This document shows positions 35,052-44,412 of a stretch of 64,000 nucleotides of DNA, piece after piece. Within the stretch, counting starts at the first letter, position 1. Each line of letters opens with the position of its first letter. The notes below the pieces were generated by a model. That model searched no databases and had not been told where the DNA came from. It saw only the letters and a program-made list of their open reading frames with translations. The position numbers and the translations under genes were made by a program. Origin of the DNA: Zhuqueibacter pondensis (GTDB lineage: Bacteria > Zhuqueibacterota > Zhuqueibacteria > Zhuqueibacterales > Zhuqueibacteraceae). The stretch spans positions 1-64,000 of the forward strand of contig JAPDQK010000025.1 in assembly GCA_034505955.1 (NCBI GenBank). The letters are read 5' to 3'.

Positions 35052-37069
35052 ATTTGTCCCTGCAAAATTTGCCAACTCTGCAAAACGGCGCCTGTGCTGG
35101 GGGCATATGCTGGTACTCCCCGGGGGTGATGGGGCTTGTCGCCGTCGTACATTTCTGCAAGGTGGCCAGAACATGGTCTTTCGCTGCCATTGAAAAGCGC
35201 TTCAAACATTTCGTAGATGGCGCGTGGGTTGTCGTATACCCGCAGATAGGCACGTGTGAATGGTAACACCAACCACGGATAAACACACCCGTTGTGTCGT
35301 GCTGAGGCCAGTCGTTTCGACGAGCCGGTGTATGTTCCGCAATAAGCCGGGTGATCGGGCGACAGTGTTCGCAGACCATAAGGCGTTACCAACTTGTTTA
35401 CTGCCGTATCAATAATTGCTCGCGTTTGCTCATGAGAAAAGATGTTGTAAGGCAAGCCGACTGCAATGATTTGATTGGGGCGGATCGCCGGGTCGCCCAC
35501 TGTAATAGTGTTGTTGCCAGTCCGGCCGGCGTTGGTCAAGCTGTTATCGATTAGGCAATCATAGAGATTGGCGGTTTCGTCGCACCAAAATTTTTTCGCC
35601 ATACTTTGTGCTGTACGTTCGGCATATTCACTACAACGTTTGTAACCCTCTTCTTTTCCAAGAATCTCGGCAAACTCCGCCATTATTTGCAAGGCGTTGT
35701 ACCACAGCGCCTGCACTTCGATGGCTTTGCCATGGCGCGGTGTTGCCAGCCAATTACCGCTTGCTGCATTCATCCACGTCAGCGGACGATGGGAATCGAG
35801 TGCAAAGAGCAAACCGTCCTCGGCATCGACTTTTATGCCTTGCGCCGATCCGCGCAGATAACTATGCAGAATTTCCAGGAGCAACGAATACACTTCTTCG
35901 AGATATGCCTTGTCCCTTGACGCTCGCCAGTATTCATAGATCGCAACAAACATCCACAAGGTGGCGTCCAGGCTCTCATAATCGGGAGCCTGTGGTCGAC
36001 ATGAGAAGTGACTGGGAATTAGCCCATGCTTGATGTGTTTGAGATATAATGAAAATACGGCTTTTGCAAGATCAAATTGTCTTGTGGTGAGCAACAATCC
36101 GGGAAGGGCGATCATGGCCTCACGCCCCAAATCCGACATGGCGGGATAGCCCGCCAGAACCGTGATGCTGCGCTGGGTCATGACGCTGGCGCGTTGAATC
36201 AGAAACTGTCGTGCGCCAATTGCCAGATGTTGCATGGGAGGGAAGGAAAAAATTTGACTTACTTCCTGCGCGAGTTTGAATTGGTTGTCTACTTCTTTTT
36301 GAAAAACCGTATCTGGGATGGTCCCGTCGTCCATGTGCATGATATCCGCTGTTGATTCTATCTGAAACACCATTGTTACGGATTCACCTGATCGCAGCTC
36401 AAACTCGAAAGCCGAGGGTAGATAAACCTCTTCGGCTTGCCAACTGTTGGTCCCTGGATCATAAAGTTGTAACGATTTCCAACTATTGACGGGATGCAGC
36501 AGTCCCGAACGATTGGCACTGATTATACATGGTTTTTCGTTTGGATCCGCATAGACAAGAATACCGTTCGGTTGGCTGCGCACGAGATAGGTTTCCGCCA
36601 ACAATTGGCCGGTCTCAAGATCGCGAAAGCTTACTCCGGGTACAAGACGCAACCGTGTGGGAGGACCTTCGATCATTTCGTAACGGATGAAAAGACGCCA
36701 ATCCTGTTGTGGCATCCATAAACGTTTAATGATCGTAATCTTACCGATTGAGAATTTGAACTGCGGCATGCCGCATTCCAAAGCAAAGTCATGTTGAAGA
36801 TGAGGCTTTGCATCAGGCATGGCGTCAGTATTTTGGGTGACATCTGTTGAGAGAGATCGCCATTTGCCATTACTTAGAACTGTTTCGTCAATTTGACGGA
36901 TGAACATCACACGCTGCAAAGGCGGTCGTACCGGCATAATGAACAAGGCATGGTGAGTTTGTTGACAAGAACCATCAATTGCACCCATTGCATATCCACC
37001 AAGGCCATTGGTTACAAGCCATTCACGTTGGAGTAGCGGTTGAAGTCGATTAAGGTTATGTGAATTCAT
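35045..37069 (-). CDS. Glycogen-debranching-like enzyme (amylo-alpha-1,6-glucosidase family)
   Basis: A 674-residue protein. The start at 37069 follows AAAGGCAAGGA; the longer frame adds a poorly supported leader. The N-terminal domain opens with EWLVTNGLGGYAMGAIDG, typical of the bacterial GDE_N family, and the C-terminal (alpha/alpha)6 barrel has DYESLDATLWMFVAIYEYW and QALWYNALQIMAEFAE, with Asp/Glu residues in positions expected of GH133-type glucosidases. Predicted to hydrolyse alpha-1,6 branches of glycogen-like polymers. No other glycogen genes are nearby. Confidence 0.87.
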   Translation of the reverse strand: MNSHNLNRLQPLLQREWLVTNGLGGYAMGAIDGSCQQTHHALFIMPVRPPLQRVMFIRQIDETVLSNGKWRSLSTDVTQNTDAMPDAKPHLQHDFALECGMPQFKFSIGKITIIKRLWMPQQDWRLFIRYEMIEGPPTRLRLVPGVSFRDLETGQLLAETYLVRSQPNGILVYADPNEKPCIISANRSGLLHPVNSWKSLQLYDPGTNSWQAEEVYLPSAFEFELRSGESVTMVFQIESTADIMHMDDGTIPDTVFQKEVDNQFKLAQEVSQIFSFPPMQHLAIGARQFLIQRASVMTQRSITVLAGYPAMSDLGREAMIALPGLLLTTRQFDLAKAVFSLYLKHIKHGLIPSHFSCRPQAPDYESLDATLWMFVAIYEYWRASRDKAYLEEVYSLLLEILHSYLRGSAQGIKVDAEDGLLFALDSHRPLTWMNAASGNWLATPRHGKAIEVQALWYNALQIMAEFAEILGKEEGYKRCSEYAERTAQSMAKKFWCDETANLYDCLIDNSLTNAGRTGNNTITVGDPAIRPNQIIAVGLPYNIFSHEQTRAIIDTAVNKLVTPYGLRTLSPDHPAYCGTYTGSSKRLASARHNGCVYPWLVLPFTRAYLRVYDNPRAIYEMFEALFNGSERPCSGHLAEMYDGDKPHHPRGVPAYAPSTGAVLQSWQILQGQMG

Positions 37070-37338
37070 TCCTTGCCTTTCGATGAGTGAGTGGCCTTGC
37101 ATTCGCCTCAAAACGCAGATCCACAACACGCCTCAGATTTACCCTTGAATGCAACCATGCTATCGGGTAATCGTACAAGTCTCAGTATTAAATTATACCA
37201 ACGAAAACATGTTGTGAAGAAACAAAAAGGCTCGAGCAATACGGCGATTTCAATTCGTACTTGGATCATGAGTAATTTTTATCTATCTTTACGACATGTT
37301 CGCAAATTTCGACATCTATCGAAAGGAGGAAGAAACAC

Positions 37339-39654
37339 ATGCGTCTTTCATTCATCATGGCTTTGAGTTTGGCAAGTTTATGTCCAACATTTTGTTTTTC
37401 ACAAAGCGCAACCTTTGATGCCGATAGTGCCTATGCATATCTTGAACACTTGAGTGTTGGAATTGGACCACGACCAATGGGCTCCGCCAATGAGTGGGCG
37501 GCTTTGCAATGGACGAAAGATAAGCTGCGCAGCTTCGGTGCTGATACGGGCTATGTCATGATTGTGCCCGAGGCCAGAGGAACCATCAACACCCGCAGCG
37601 GAGTTGCGATCGGTATTTTCCGTGGAACCAAAGACAGCACAATAGTCATCGGTGGTCACATCGATTCTGCCAGCCGCGAAGTTCCAGGAGCCAATGACAA
37701 CGCCTCGGGCACCGCCTGCCTCATTGAGTTGGCACGAGTTTGGAGCCAGCGTCCACGGTGTTTCACTCTGCTTTTTGCCGCCTTTGGCGGCGAGGAGAGT
37801 GGACTTGTAGGATCCAGATACTTTGTCAATCACTATTCGGAACTCGACAAAGTTGCCCTCATGTTGCAAATTGACATGGCTGGGAGCACCGAAGCGCTCA
37901 TTCCATTTATCGAGGTGCACACTCATCAGGCGCCGATTTGGTTGGTTGAAGATGCATTCGCCATTGACCGAGCGCTTGGTTACAACAGTCTCAAATATCC
38001 GACTCACTTTTTCTCATTGAATTTTGCTGTTCCGGGAGGTGCTGCCGGTTCCGATCATGAGCCTTTTCTTGAAAAAAATATTCCGGCGATTGATTTCACT
38101 GCGGGTGTCAACACGTCACCAATTCACACGCAACAGGATAGAATCGATCTCATCAGCAAGCCGATGTTGGCGCGCAGCGGGCGAATCGTGGATGGTTTGA
38201 TTGCGAAATACCAAGTGCAAGGAATTCCTGCGTCCAGGAAGGGTGCTTACATGCTTTGGCAGGTGTTCGATGGACGATTGTTTGTCCCCACTTGGTTGAT
38301 AATCGTCATTAACATTCTGGCAGTGTTGCTTGGCGGATTGGCGCTTATTCACAGCCGAAAACATCGCCTGCAGATCGAGAAAAGTCACCGAGTAAAATTC
38401 TCTGGATTCAAGCTTGTGCTCATGATGGTTATTATTGCAATTTTTACGCAATTTGGTGAAGCGATCATGCAGGAACTTAAAGGATTACGTTATCCGTGGT
38501 TTATTCCTTTCAACCGCTACTTATGGTTTGCCATGATTTGGACTTTGGCTGGGGTTTGGGTTGTCTCCCAATTGACAAGAATCTGGCGTTTTAGCCCTGA
38601 TCCGTACGTGTACGCTAAACGTGCACTCATTTTTCTTCTGGTCTACATAATTTTGTTGGCTCTGGTAAGTTGGCGTTTGGCGCTTTATCCGACTTTATCT
38701 TTAATCGCACTCTGTCTGAGCATTTTTCTGCCAGGAACCTTGTTCAAGATTATTTTTACCGTATTGGCGCCAATCCCAATGTTTCGTTTGATGTTTTTTG
38801 AATTGCTGGAGTTTGGAGCACGTATTTCTGCCAATTCCGGGCATGGACTTAATACTTTACTTGAAGCATTTTTCTACAGTGCTGGAATCACTTTGATTTT
38901 AGTATTTTGGTTTTTACCCATGCTCTATCTATTTGCGTATACCTTCGTGTGCTCCTTTCCAAGGTTGAATGTACTGCGGTACTATCGGCACCCGATCGTT
39001 GGACTTGCAATCTTGTTGGCAATTTTTGGCTATGGTGGTTATTTGTACGCTTATCCGGCTTATGATAATACTTGGCGTTCAAGAATCCAAGTCAATGCCG
39101 AATACGATGTGACAAGTGGCAAGAGTGGTTTGCGCTTAACCGGAAATGAATATTTTCGGCGGGTTACGGTAAGCGCCGACACGTTAAAACGGTATTATAA
39201 CGCCCGTATTCATGAGGATGAATTCGCAATTCCAGTTAAGGCAAACTGGTTGAATCTTATTGGTACCGACTCGGTATTGCATGGTGAGCGAGATACAGTG
39301 GCTGTCCACTGGCAGATTATTAGTGCTAAGCCCTGGTACCGGACTTCACTGAATATTCATGTGGATACTCTAACGATTAGCAATATCAAGTCGAATCTAA
39401 AATATTGGCATGACGATAATGACCTTACTTTTTCCTGGTATGCTGAACCGCCTGAAACCCTTCACGTTTCTGCCCGATTTGTAATTTTCCCAGGTGCCAG
39501 ATTAATGCGAGAAGTCAAAGCTGTTTATCCAGAAATACCGATTCCGATCAAAGTGATGGCAGACCTTGCTGAGGTGATCTATCGAACAACGGTGACATAT
39601 CGTGATACCCTCAAATTTTCCATGGACAAGCACATGGAAAAGCCTGCACAGTAG
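37339..39654 (+). CDS. M28-family zinc metallopeptidase with multi-pass membrane domain (ERMP1-like)
   Basis: A 771-residue protein preceded by AAAGGAGGAAG at good spacing. A signal peptide (1-22) leads to an M28 peptidase domain: VIGGHIDSAS (His), GANDNASGT (Asp), FGGEESGLVGS (Glu pair), IDMAG (Asp) and AGSDHEPF (His) complete the two-zinc site. From about 315 to 580 are about seven membrane helices, and a last 190-residue beta-rich domain follows. This layout resembles Fxna/ERMP1-like peptidases of eukaryotes. Predicted to cleave peptides on the outer face of the membrane. Substrate unknown; alone in its transcription unit. Confidence 0.85.
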   Translation: MRLSFIMALSLASLCPTFCFSQSATFDADSAYAYLEHLSVGIGPRPMGSANEWAALQWTKDKLRSFGADTGYVMIVPEARGTINTRSGVAIGIFRGTKDSTIVIGGHIDSASREVPGANDNASGTACLIELARVWSQRPRCFTLLFAAFGGEESGLVGSRYFVNHYSELDKVALMLQIDMAGSTEALIPFIEVHTHQAPIWLVEDAFAIDRALGYNSLKYPTHFFSLNFAVPGGAAGSDHEPFLEKNIPAIDFTAGVNTSPIHTQQDRIDLISKPMLARSGRIVDGLIAKYQVQGIPASRKGAYMLWQVFDGRLFVPTWLIIVINILAVLLGGLALIHSRKHRLQIEKSHRVKFSGFKLVLMMVIIAIFTQFGEAIMQELKGLRYPWFIPFNRYLWFAMIWTLAGVWVVSQLTRIWRFSPDPYVYAKRALIFLLVYIILLALVSWRLALYPTLSLIALCLSIFLPGTLFKIIFTVLAPIPMFRLMFFELLEFGARISANSGHGLNTLLEAFFYSAGITLILVFWFLPMLYLFAYTFVCSFPRLNVLRYYRHPIVGLAILLAIFGYGGYLYAYPAYDNTWRSRIQVNAEYDVTSGKSGLRLTGNEYFRRVTVSADTLKRYYNARIHEDEFAIPVKANWLNLIGTDSVLHGERDTVAVHWQIISAKPWYRTSLNIHVDTLTISNIKSNLKYWHDDNDLTFSWYAEPPETLHVSARFVIFPGARLMREVKAVYPEIPIPIKVMADLAEVIYRTTVTYRDTLKFSMDKHMEKPAQ

Positions 39655-39685
39655 ATTATTGTACGAAAATTTCGTCACAAAATAC

Positions 39686-39714
39686 TTGCAAAAGAGAGCA
39701 TTTTTCTTTACATT
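39686..39714 (+). promoter_or_regulatory. Predicted promoter of the GT2 gene at 39777
   Basis: TTGCAA (39686-39691) and TACATT (39709-39714) with a 17-base spacer, 62 bases before the ATG. The purine-rich GGGAGGGGAGGTGG at 39737-39750 is too far from the ATG at 39777 for a normal ribosome site, hinting at a different start or a leader function. Confidence 0.45.
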
Positions 39715-39776
39715 ACATTAAATTTTGGTTCTACGGCGGGAGGGGAGGTGGAATCAATTTTATTGCATGAAACTTC

Positions 39777-40517
39777 ATGTTGCCTTTTCAAACCGGCATT
39801 GATGATATTGCAGTGGTTATTCCAGCTTATAATGCCGGCGAAACTTTGGGTCAAGTTCTTTCAAAAATTTTTGAGATTATCCCAGGTTGTCAAGTGATTG
39901 TAGTAGATGACGGCTCCACGGATAATACCTGCGATTTAGCCACTCGCCATGGAACAAAGCTGATTCGTCATCATCAGAATCGTGGCAAAGGCGCTGCCCT
40001 CAAAACTGGATTCCAGGCTGCTATATCGAGGCCTGAAATTCAAGCTGTGATTACCATGGACGCGGACGGGCAACATGCGCCAGAGCATGTAAGTGAGTTT
40101 GTCCGCGTTTTTCGAGAAACGCCGGTAGATTTAATCATTGGCTGTCGACAATTACGTTGGCCACAAATGCCAATACCAAGAATTGCAAGCAACAAAATTA
40201 CGAGCGCATTGGTATCCTGGCGTTTGGGCATGAAAATTCCGGACAGTCAGAGTGGTTACCGACTGCATTCGAGAAGGCTGCTGCAAAGCATTGAGCTTCG
40301 CACTAATGGCTATGAAACAGAATCAGAGTTGCTTTTCAAAGCAGCACGGTTGGGAATGATAATCAGTTTTATTCCGATTTCAACAATATATGCCGGAGAA
40401 CGGAGTCATATTCATGGCTGGCGGGATACTTGGCGGTTTGTCAAGTTATGGCTAACGAGCGTGTTGCGTCTATGGGCTACTCAAGTGGTATTTTTGATGC
40501 TTCAAGTAATGGGTTAA
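39777..40517 (+). CDS. Glycosyltransferase family 2 (dolichol-phosphate-mannose synthase-like)
   Basis: A 246-residue GT-A fold enzyme: VVIPAYNAGETL, VIVVDDGSTDNT, the metal site TMDADGQHAPEH and GYRLHSRRLL, all typical of the DPM1/GtrB-like branch that glycosylates polyprenyl phosphates. A weakly hydrophobic C-terminus may tether it. The ATG has no close Shine-Dalgarno. It is followed 71 bases later by a VTT-domain membrane protein gene on the same strand. Confidence 0.82.
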   Translation: MLPFQTGIDDIAVVIPAYNAGETLGQVLSKIFEIIPGCQVIVVDDGSTDNTCDLATRHGTKLIRHHQNRGKGAALKTGFQAAISRPEIQAVITMDADGQHAPEHVSEFVRVFRETPVDLIIGCRQLRWPQMPIPRIASNKITSALVSWRLGMKIPDSQSGYRLHSRRLLQSIELRTNGYETESELLFKAARLGMIISFIPISTIYAGERSHIHGWRDTWRFVKLWLTSVLRLWATQVVFLMLQVMG

Positions 40518-40588
40518 ACGAAAGCTATAAAGCAGGACGAATTCAGGGTATTCAATTATATCCTTACTTTAGAGGACGAGCTTCTGGC

Positions 40589-41236
40589 ATGGACAATTCG
40601 GAGACGGTAACGACTAAAAAAATAAATGCTGAAAACAAAAAACCGCATTTACTACGACGCTTGTACGACTGGGTTCTGCATTGGGCGCATACGCCATACG
40701 GAACCCCGGCATTGGCAGCCTTAGCCACCGCGGAATCATCATTTTTTCCTGTGCCACCGGATCCGCTGCTCATGGCGCTGGCGATTTCGCGTCCGGAGCG
40801 AAGTATGTGGTATGCGTTTGTCTGCTCGGCCTGTTCATTCATCGGCGGTGTAATCGGCTATCTGATCGGCTGGCAGTTGTGGAATTGGGTAAGCGATTTT
40901 TTCTTTAACCACGTGCCGGGATTTACCCATGAAGTCTTCAATCTTGTGGCACAAAAGTACAACGAAAATGCGTTTTTGGCGGTTTTTACTGCAGCGTTCA
41001 CGCCAATACCATATAAAGTATTCACGATCGCCGGAGGTGTTTTCCAGATTAGTTTTTTGGCGTTTGTGATTGCGTCAATGGTTGGAAGATCCATGCGTTT
41101 CTTTTTGGTTGCGGGATTGATTTGGAAATTCGGCGCAAGCATCAAGGCAACCATAGAGAAATATTTCGATTGGGCAGCGTTGGGGTTTGGGGTGTTGTTG
41201 GTGCTGGGTTTTGTTTTAATAAAATATGTGTTGTAG
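40589..41236 (+). CDS. VTT/SNARE-associated membrane protein (YqaA/DedA family)
   Basis: A 215-residue integral membrane protein; the start at 40589 follows GAGGACGAG. It has the YqaA-type sequence ATAESSFFPVPPDPLLMALA and a second half FTPIPYKVFTIAGGVFQISF with the reentrant-loop prolines and the Arg of GRSMRF. Four to five helices. DedA/VTT proteins act as lipid scramblases or undecaprenyl-phosphate recyclers; that role would suit its pairing with a polyprenyl-linked glycosyltransferase (inference). tRNA-Pro follows 8 bases after the stop. Confidence 0.85.
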   Translation: MDNSETVTTKKINAENKKPHLLRRLYDWVLHWAHTPYGTPALAALATAESSFFPVPPDPLLMALAISRPERSMWYAFVCSACSFIGGVIGYLIGWQLWNWVSDFFFNHVPGFTHEVFNLVAQKYNENAFLAVFTAAFTPIPYKVFTIAGGVFQISFLAFVIASMVGRSMRFFLVAGLIWKFGASIKATIEKYFDWAALGFGVLLVLGFVLIKYVL

Positions 41237-41244
41237 AAAACATT

Positions 41245-41319
41245 CGGGGCGTGGCTCAGCTCGGCTAGAGCGCTTGGTTCGGGACCAAGAGGTCGGCGGT
41301 TCAAATCCGCCCGCCCCGA
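41245..41319 (+). tRNA. tRNA-Pro (CGG)
   Basis: Cloverleaf: acceptor CGGGGCG (41245-41251) with CGCCCCG (41312-41318), D-arm GCTC/GAGC, anticodon stem CTTGG/CCAAG with loop TTCGGGA giving anticodon CGG, T-arm CGGTTCAAATCCG. Discriminator A at 41319; CCA is not encoded. Confidence 0.95.
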
Positions 41320-41344
41320 CATCTAACGGTAAGATAAAATGCAC

Positions 41345-41370
41345 AAGGCCACCGTGGTGGCCTTTTTATT
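41345..41370 (+). terminator. Intrinsic terminator after tRNA-Pro
   Basis: GGCCAC (41347-41352) pairs with GTGGCC (41357-41362) around CGTG, extended by AA/TT, followed by TTTTTATTT. Confidence 0.75.
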
Positions 41371-41387
41371 TGACCGGGCATTAGGAG

Positions 41388-41658
41388 ATGTTCTACGTTT
41401 AAATCTTGCAAAGCCAGGTTTTAAAAAGTATTTTGTGGGTAGTACCCAGAATGTCAGCAATCGGCTTTGTGAGCAAATGCTGGCAAGACACATTCAACAC
41501 GGCAAGGTATTCCGTAGACCATCGTGCACATTGAAGAATTCCCAACGCGCACCGAGGCGGTCAGGAAGGAAAACAAAATTAAAAGCACGGGGCATCGCCA
41601 GATATCTCCGGTCAATTCCCAGCGTGTGAGTCCGCAGTATCTTGTGGGATGTGGATAA
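41388..41658 (+). pseudogene. Decayed GIY-YIG endonuclease-like gene
   Basis: From ATG 41388 (preceded by TAGGAG) the frames give MFYV, a stop (TAA 41400-41402), ILQSQVL, a frameshift near 41427, KYFVGSTQNVSNRLCE, a one-base loss near 41474, NAGKTHSTRQGIP, a stop in place of Trp (TAG 41515-41517), then TIVHIEEFPTRTEAVRKENK and on to TAA 41656-41658. The rebuilt protein is a short single-domain GIY-YIG protein of the UPF0213/YhbQ size class, with MFYVYIL and YFVGST as the two halves of the motif. Four lesions make it inactive. It lies just past tRNA-Pro and its terminator. Confidence 0.85.
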
Positions 41659-41762
41659 ATCTTCAAGAAGGAGGGACAATGATGTTAAGGTAGCGAGGGT
41701 ATTTTGAGTTTATTAGCCTTAAGTTTACATAACATAAAATCGGTACCATGTAAACTGGTGAT

Positions 41763-43124
41763 TTACAGTCGCAACTTCGCCATCAGCTTCTGCGCTTCCT
41801 CTTTCAATGGTGTATCGACTCTGGTGGATAGCACATTATCCAAGTACATCAGCGCATCCTCAGTTCGATTCAGCCGAACCAAGGCAACCGCCAAATAGTA
41901 CTGCGCCATTAGATTCGACTTGCTCATTTTGACGGCTTGCTCCAAAAGTGCAACCGCTTCCGAAATCAGATTGAGCTTGATCAAATTCTTGCCCCAAACA
42001 CCCAGCATCACACTGTCGGTCTTTCCCGATTCCCTCGCCTTTTCAAGCACTTTAATCACTTCCTGCGGACGGTTCAAAGCATCATAGGCCAACGCCAATT
42101 GTTTCAAATAAAGCGTTTTGGCAGGATTGATTTTTATCGCTTGCTCAAAGGCTTGCGCGGCATGTTGTGCCTGTCCAATCCGCAGCAGTGACGCCCCCAG
42201 CGCCGACCAAACATAATCATCTTCCGGTTTGCGCTGGATGTACTGCTGATACATTTCAGTCGCGAGCTGATAATCTGAATAGAGAAAAGCGTTGTAGCCT
42301 CTTGAATATAGCGCTTCCAAATCTACCGAACCGGAACTGCTGATAGGTTCTTTGATCGCCACAATTCCACGCTTGGCATGATTGGCCAAAATACCCTTTT
42401 GATCGAGTTCAATGACTTTGCGATAATACTGGTTTGCAGTCTCGGTCTCGCCAAGCAAAGAGTAAATTTTTGCCAAGCCAAAATGAGCGCGCACTTCCTT
42501 TGGTGCCAGTTCAATGGCACGTTTGAAACTGGCAATGCCTTCCGGATACTTTTTGAGAATGCTGTAAACCGCTCCAAGATTAAGATGTGCCAGCGCATTG
42601 CGCGGGTTGAAGAAAATGCTTTCGCGGAGATGCTGCTCGGCCTCGGCGAATTTTCGAATCTTCAGGAGCACCGTGCCCAAAATCAAGTGCGCGCGATGGT
42701 AAATCGGGCAAAGGGAAATGGTTTTATGAAGATTCTCGACCGCCTCCTTGTAATTTTTGCTCTCAAAAAACGCGATACCAAGATTGAAATAATAATCCGG
42801 ATCCTGCGGATTGATCGCCACCGCCTGCGCCCATTTGGTGATGGCAGGTTGGAAATTCCTTTGGCGAGCGAGCTCCAATGCTTCTTTATGCAAATTTTCA
42901 GCTTGCGGCAAAACGCGCGGCAACAGCCAGCGCAATTCCGCAACTTCGCCGTTGATGACAATATCCACATTACCGCGGCTGCCATAGCGTCGGTACAGAT
43001 AATCCTTTAGTCCAACAGGATGCGTATTCGAGGATAAGATTTGTTGGATCTCAGGATCTAGGCGTCGAATCTCAGCGAGATTAACCGTAGCAGAGACTAA
43101 CTTTTTAGCCGTTTGTTGGCTCAT
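41763..43124 (-). CDS. TPR-repeat protein
   Basis: A 453-residue protein built mainly of tetratricopeptide repeats: at least eight units from about residue 80 to the C-terminus, such as PDYYFNLGIAFFESKNYKEA, LGAVYSILKKYPEGIASFKR and AQYYLAVALVRLNRTEDALM. The N-terminal 75 residues (LAEIRRLDPEIQQILSS) do not match a family I know. No signal peptide is seen with the ATG at 43124; an in-frame TTG at 43175 would add 17 residues. Probably a scaffold; partners unknown. Single-gene unit between two tRNA loci. Confidence 0.8.
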   Translation of the reverse strand: MSQQTAKKLVSATVNLAEIRRLDPEIQQILSSNTHPVGLKDYLYRRYGSRGNVDIVINGEVAELRWLLPRVLPQAENLHKEALELARQRNFQPAITKWAQAVAINPQDPDYYFNLGIAFFESKNYKEAVENLHKTISLCPIYHRAHLILGTVLLKIRKFAEAEQHLRESIFFNPRNALAHLNLGAVYSILKKYPEGIASFKRAIELAPKEVRAHFGLAKIYSLLGETETANQYYRKVIELDQKGILANHAKRGIVAIKEPISSSGSVDLEALYSRGYNAFLYSDYQLATEMYQQYIQRKPEDDYVWSALGASLLRIGQAQHAAQAFEQAIKINPAKTLYLKQLALAYDALNRPQEVIKVLEKARESGKTDSVMLGVWGKNLIKLNLISEAVALLEQAVKMSKSNLMAQYYLAVALVRLNRTEDALMYLDNVLSTRVDTPLKEEAQKLMAKLRL

Positions 43125-43283
43125 CGCACTTTGTTTTATGCTGATAAAAACAGACTTTTGTTTTTTTCCTTGCAAGAAGCCGACATCGAGGTCTTCGAGA
43201 TTAGCTTTTTATCTTTCGTGCCATTACTGCGTAAAAAAGATTCCTGCAGAATGACTGTCGGGTTGGATCGTTATTGAGTCTTG

Positions 43284-43357
43284 TGCGCCAGGCGGGAATC
43301 GAACCCACAGCCTTTGGCTCCGGAGGCCAACGCTCTGTCCAATTGAGCTACTGGCGC
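43284..43357 (-). tRNA. tRNA-Arg (CCG)
   Basis: Reverse strand: acceptor GCGCCAG with CTGGCGC, D-arm GCTC/GAGC, anticodon stem TTGGC/GCCAA with loop CTCCGGA (anticodon CCG), T-arm GTGGGTTCGATTCCCGC, discriminator A. CCA is not encoded. Confidence 0.95.
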
Positions 43358-43406
43358 ATTGAGATGCAAATCACAAACGTCAAAATTGCTTTTTTCTTTT
43401 TGCTTT

Positions 43407-44285
43407 TTACACTCCCCGTTCTGCAGCCCAAACCGTATTTCGCATCAACATCATAATCGTCATCGGCCCGACGCCACCAGGAACCGGCGTGATGGCCGCA
43501 GCCCTCTCCCCTACTCTCTCAAAATCGACATCGCCGACCACGCGGTAACCCTTTGGTGAATTGGGATCATTAATGCGATTGATTCCAACATCAATGACGA
43601 CTGCGCCTGGGCGAACCATCTCGGCGGTCACGAAGTTGGCGTGACCGATGGCGGCAACGAGAACATCCGCGCGCGATGTCAGCTCAGCCAAATTTTTCGT
43701 TGCCGAGTGACAAATTGTGACCGTGGCATTCGCATTTAAATTTTTTTGCACCAACAGCAATGCCAGTGGCAAACCAACAATCTGACTGCGTCCAAGAATC
43801 ACCACATGCTTGCCTGCCACGGAAAAGCCGCTCCGAAGAATCAGCTCATGCACACCAGCAGGGGTGCACGGCACAAACGCCTCTTCCCCAAGTTGCAGCC
43901 GGCCACGATTTACCGGGTGAAAGCCATCCACATCTTTCTCTGGCGTGACTGTTGCGAGTACAACCCGCTCACAGATGTGTTTGGGCAGCGGGAGTTGTAC
44001 TAAGATCCCGTGAATACGCGCATCCCTATTCAATGCGTGCAAACGTTGCAAAAGAGTATTCTCATCTATATTCTGCGGCAACCTGATTGTTTCAGAGAAC
44101 AGACCGAGTTGTTGACACATTTTAACTTTGGACTGCACGTAAATGACGGAAGCCGGGTTATCTCCCACCAATACTGCCGCCAGTCCCGGCGTTATGCCCT
44201 TTTGCTTGAGCTTCCGGATGCGTTCAACCAGCTCCAGCCGGACAGTTTCAGCGATCTTTTTACCGTCAATAATCTGTGCAGCCAT
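43407..44285 (-). CDS. folD: Methylenetetrahydrofolate dehydrogenase/cyclohydrolase
   Basis: A 292-residue bifunctional enzyme interconverting methylene-, methenyl- and formyl-tetrahydrofolate in the cytoplasm. Key blocks are YVQSKVKMCQQLG with the catalytic Tyr and Lys, GILVQLPLPKHI, KDVDGFHPVNRGRL, the NADP-binding GRSQIVGLPLALLL and the C-terminal PVPGGVGPMTIMML. Length is standard. Last gene of the long minus-strand block, 127 bases after the ymdB-like gene with an inverted repeat between them. Confidence 0.96.
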   Translation of the reverse strand: MAAQIIDGKKIAETVRLELVERIRKLKQKGITPGLAAVLVGDNPASVIYVQSKVKMCQQLGLFSETIRLPQNIDENTLLQRLHALNRDARIHGILVQLPLPKHICERVVLATVTPEKDVDGFHPVNRGRLQLGEEAFVPCTPAGVHELILRSGFSVAGKHVVILGRSQIVGLPLALLLVQKNLNANATVTICHSATKNLAELTSRADVLVAAIGHANFVTAEMVRPGAVVIDVGINRINDPNSPKGYRVVGDVDFERVGERAAAITPVPGGVGPMTIMMLMRNTVWAAERGV

Positions 44286-44296
44286 TTATATTACTT

Positions 44297-44408
44297 TTCG
44301 TAGTAACGCCCAAGGCGTCGGTTTAGAGGATTTTCTTTTGGAAAAAAGTTTGTGTGCAATTCACACGTCTTGTCCTTGGGGCCAGGCCCCATGGGAAGCT
44401 ACTACGAA
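44297..44408. repeat. Inverted repeat between ymdB-like gene and folD
   Basis: TTCGTAGTA (44297-44305) and TACTACGAA (44400-44408) are exact inverses bounding a 112-base unit with CCAAGG/CCTTGG and GGGGCC-type inner pairing. It resembles the other short palindromic elements of the window, but this boundary type is seen once. The right end lies just before the end of the ymdB-like gene. Confidence 0.5.
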
Positions 44409-44412
44409 GCTT

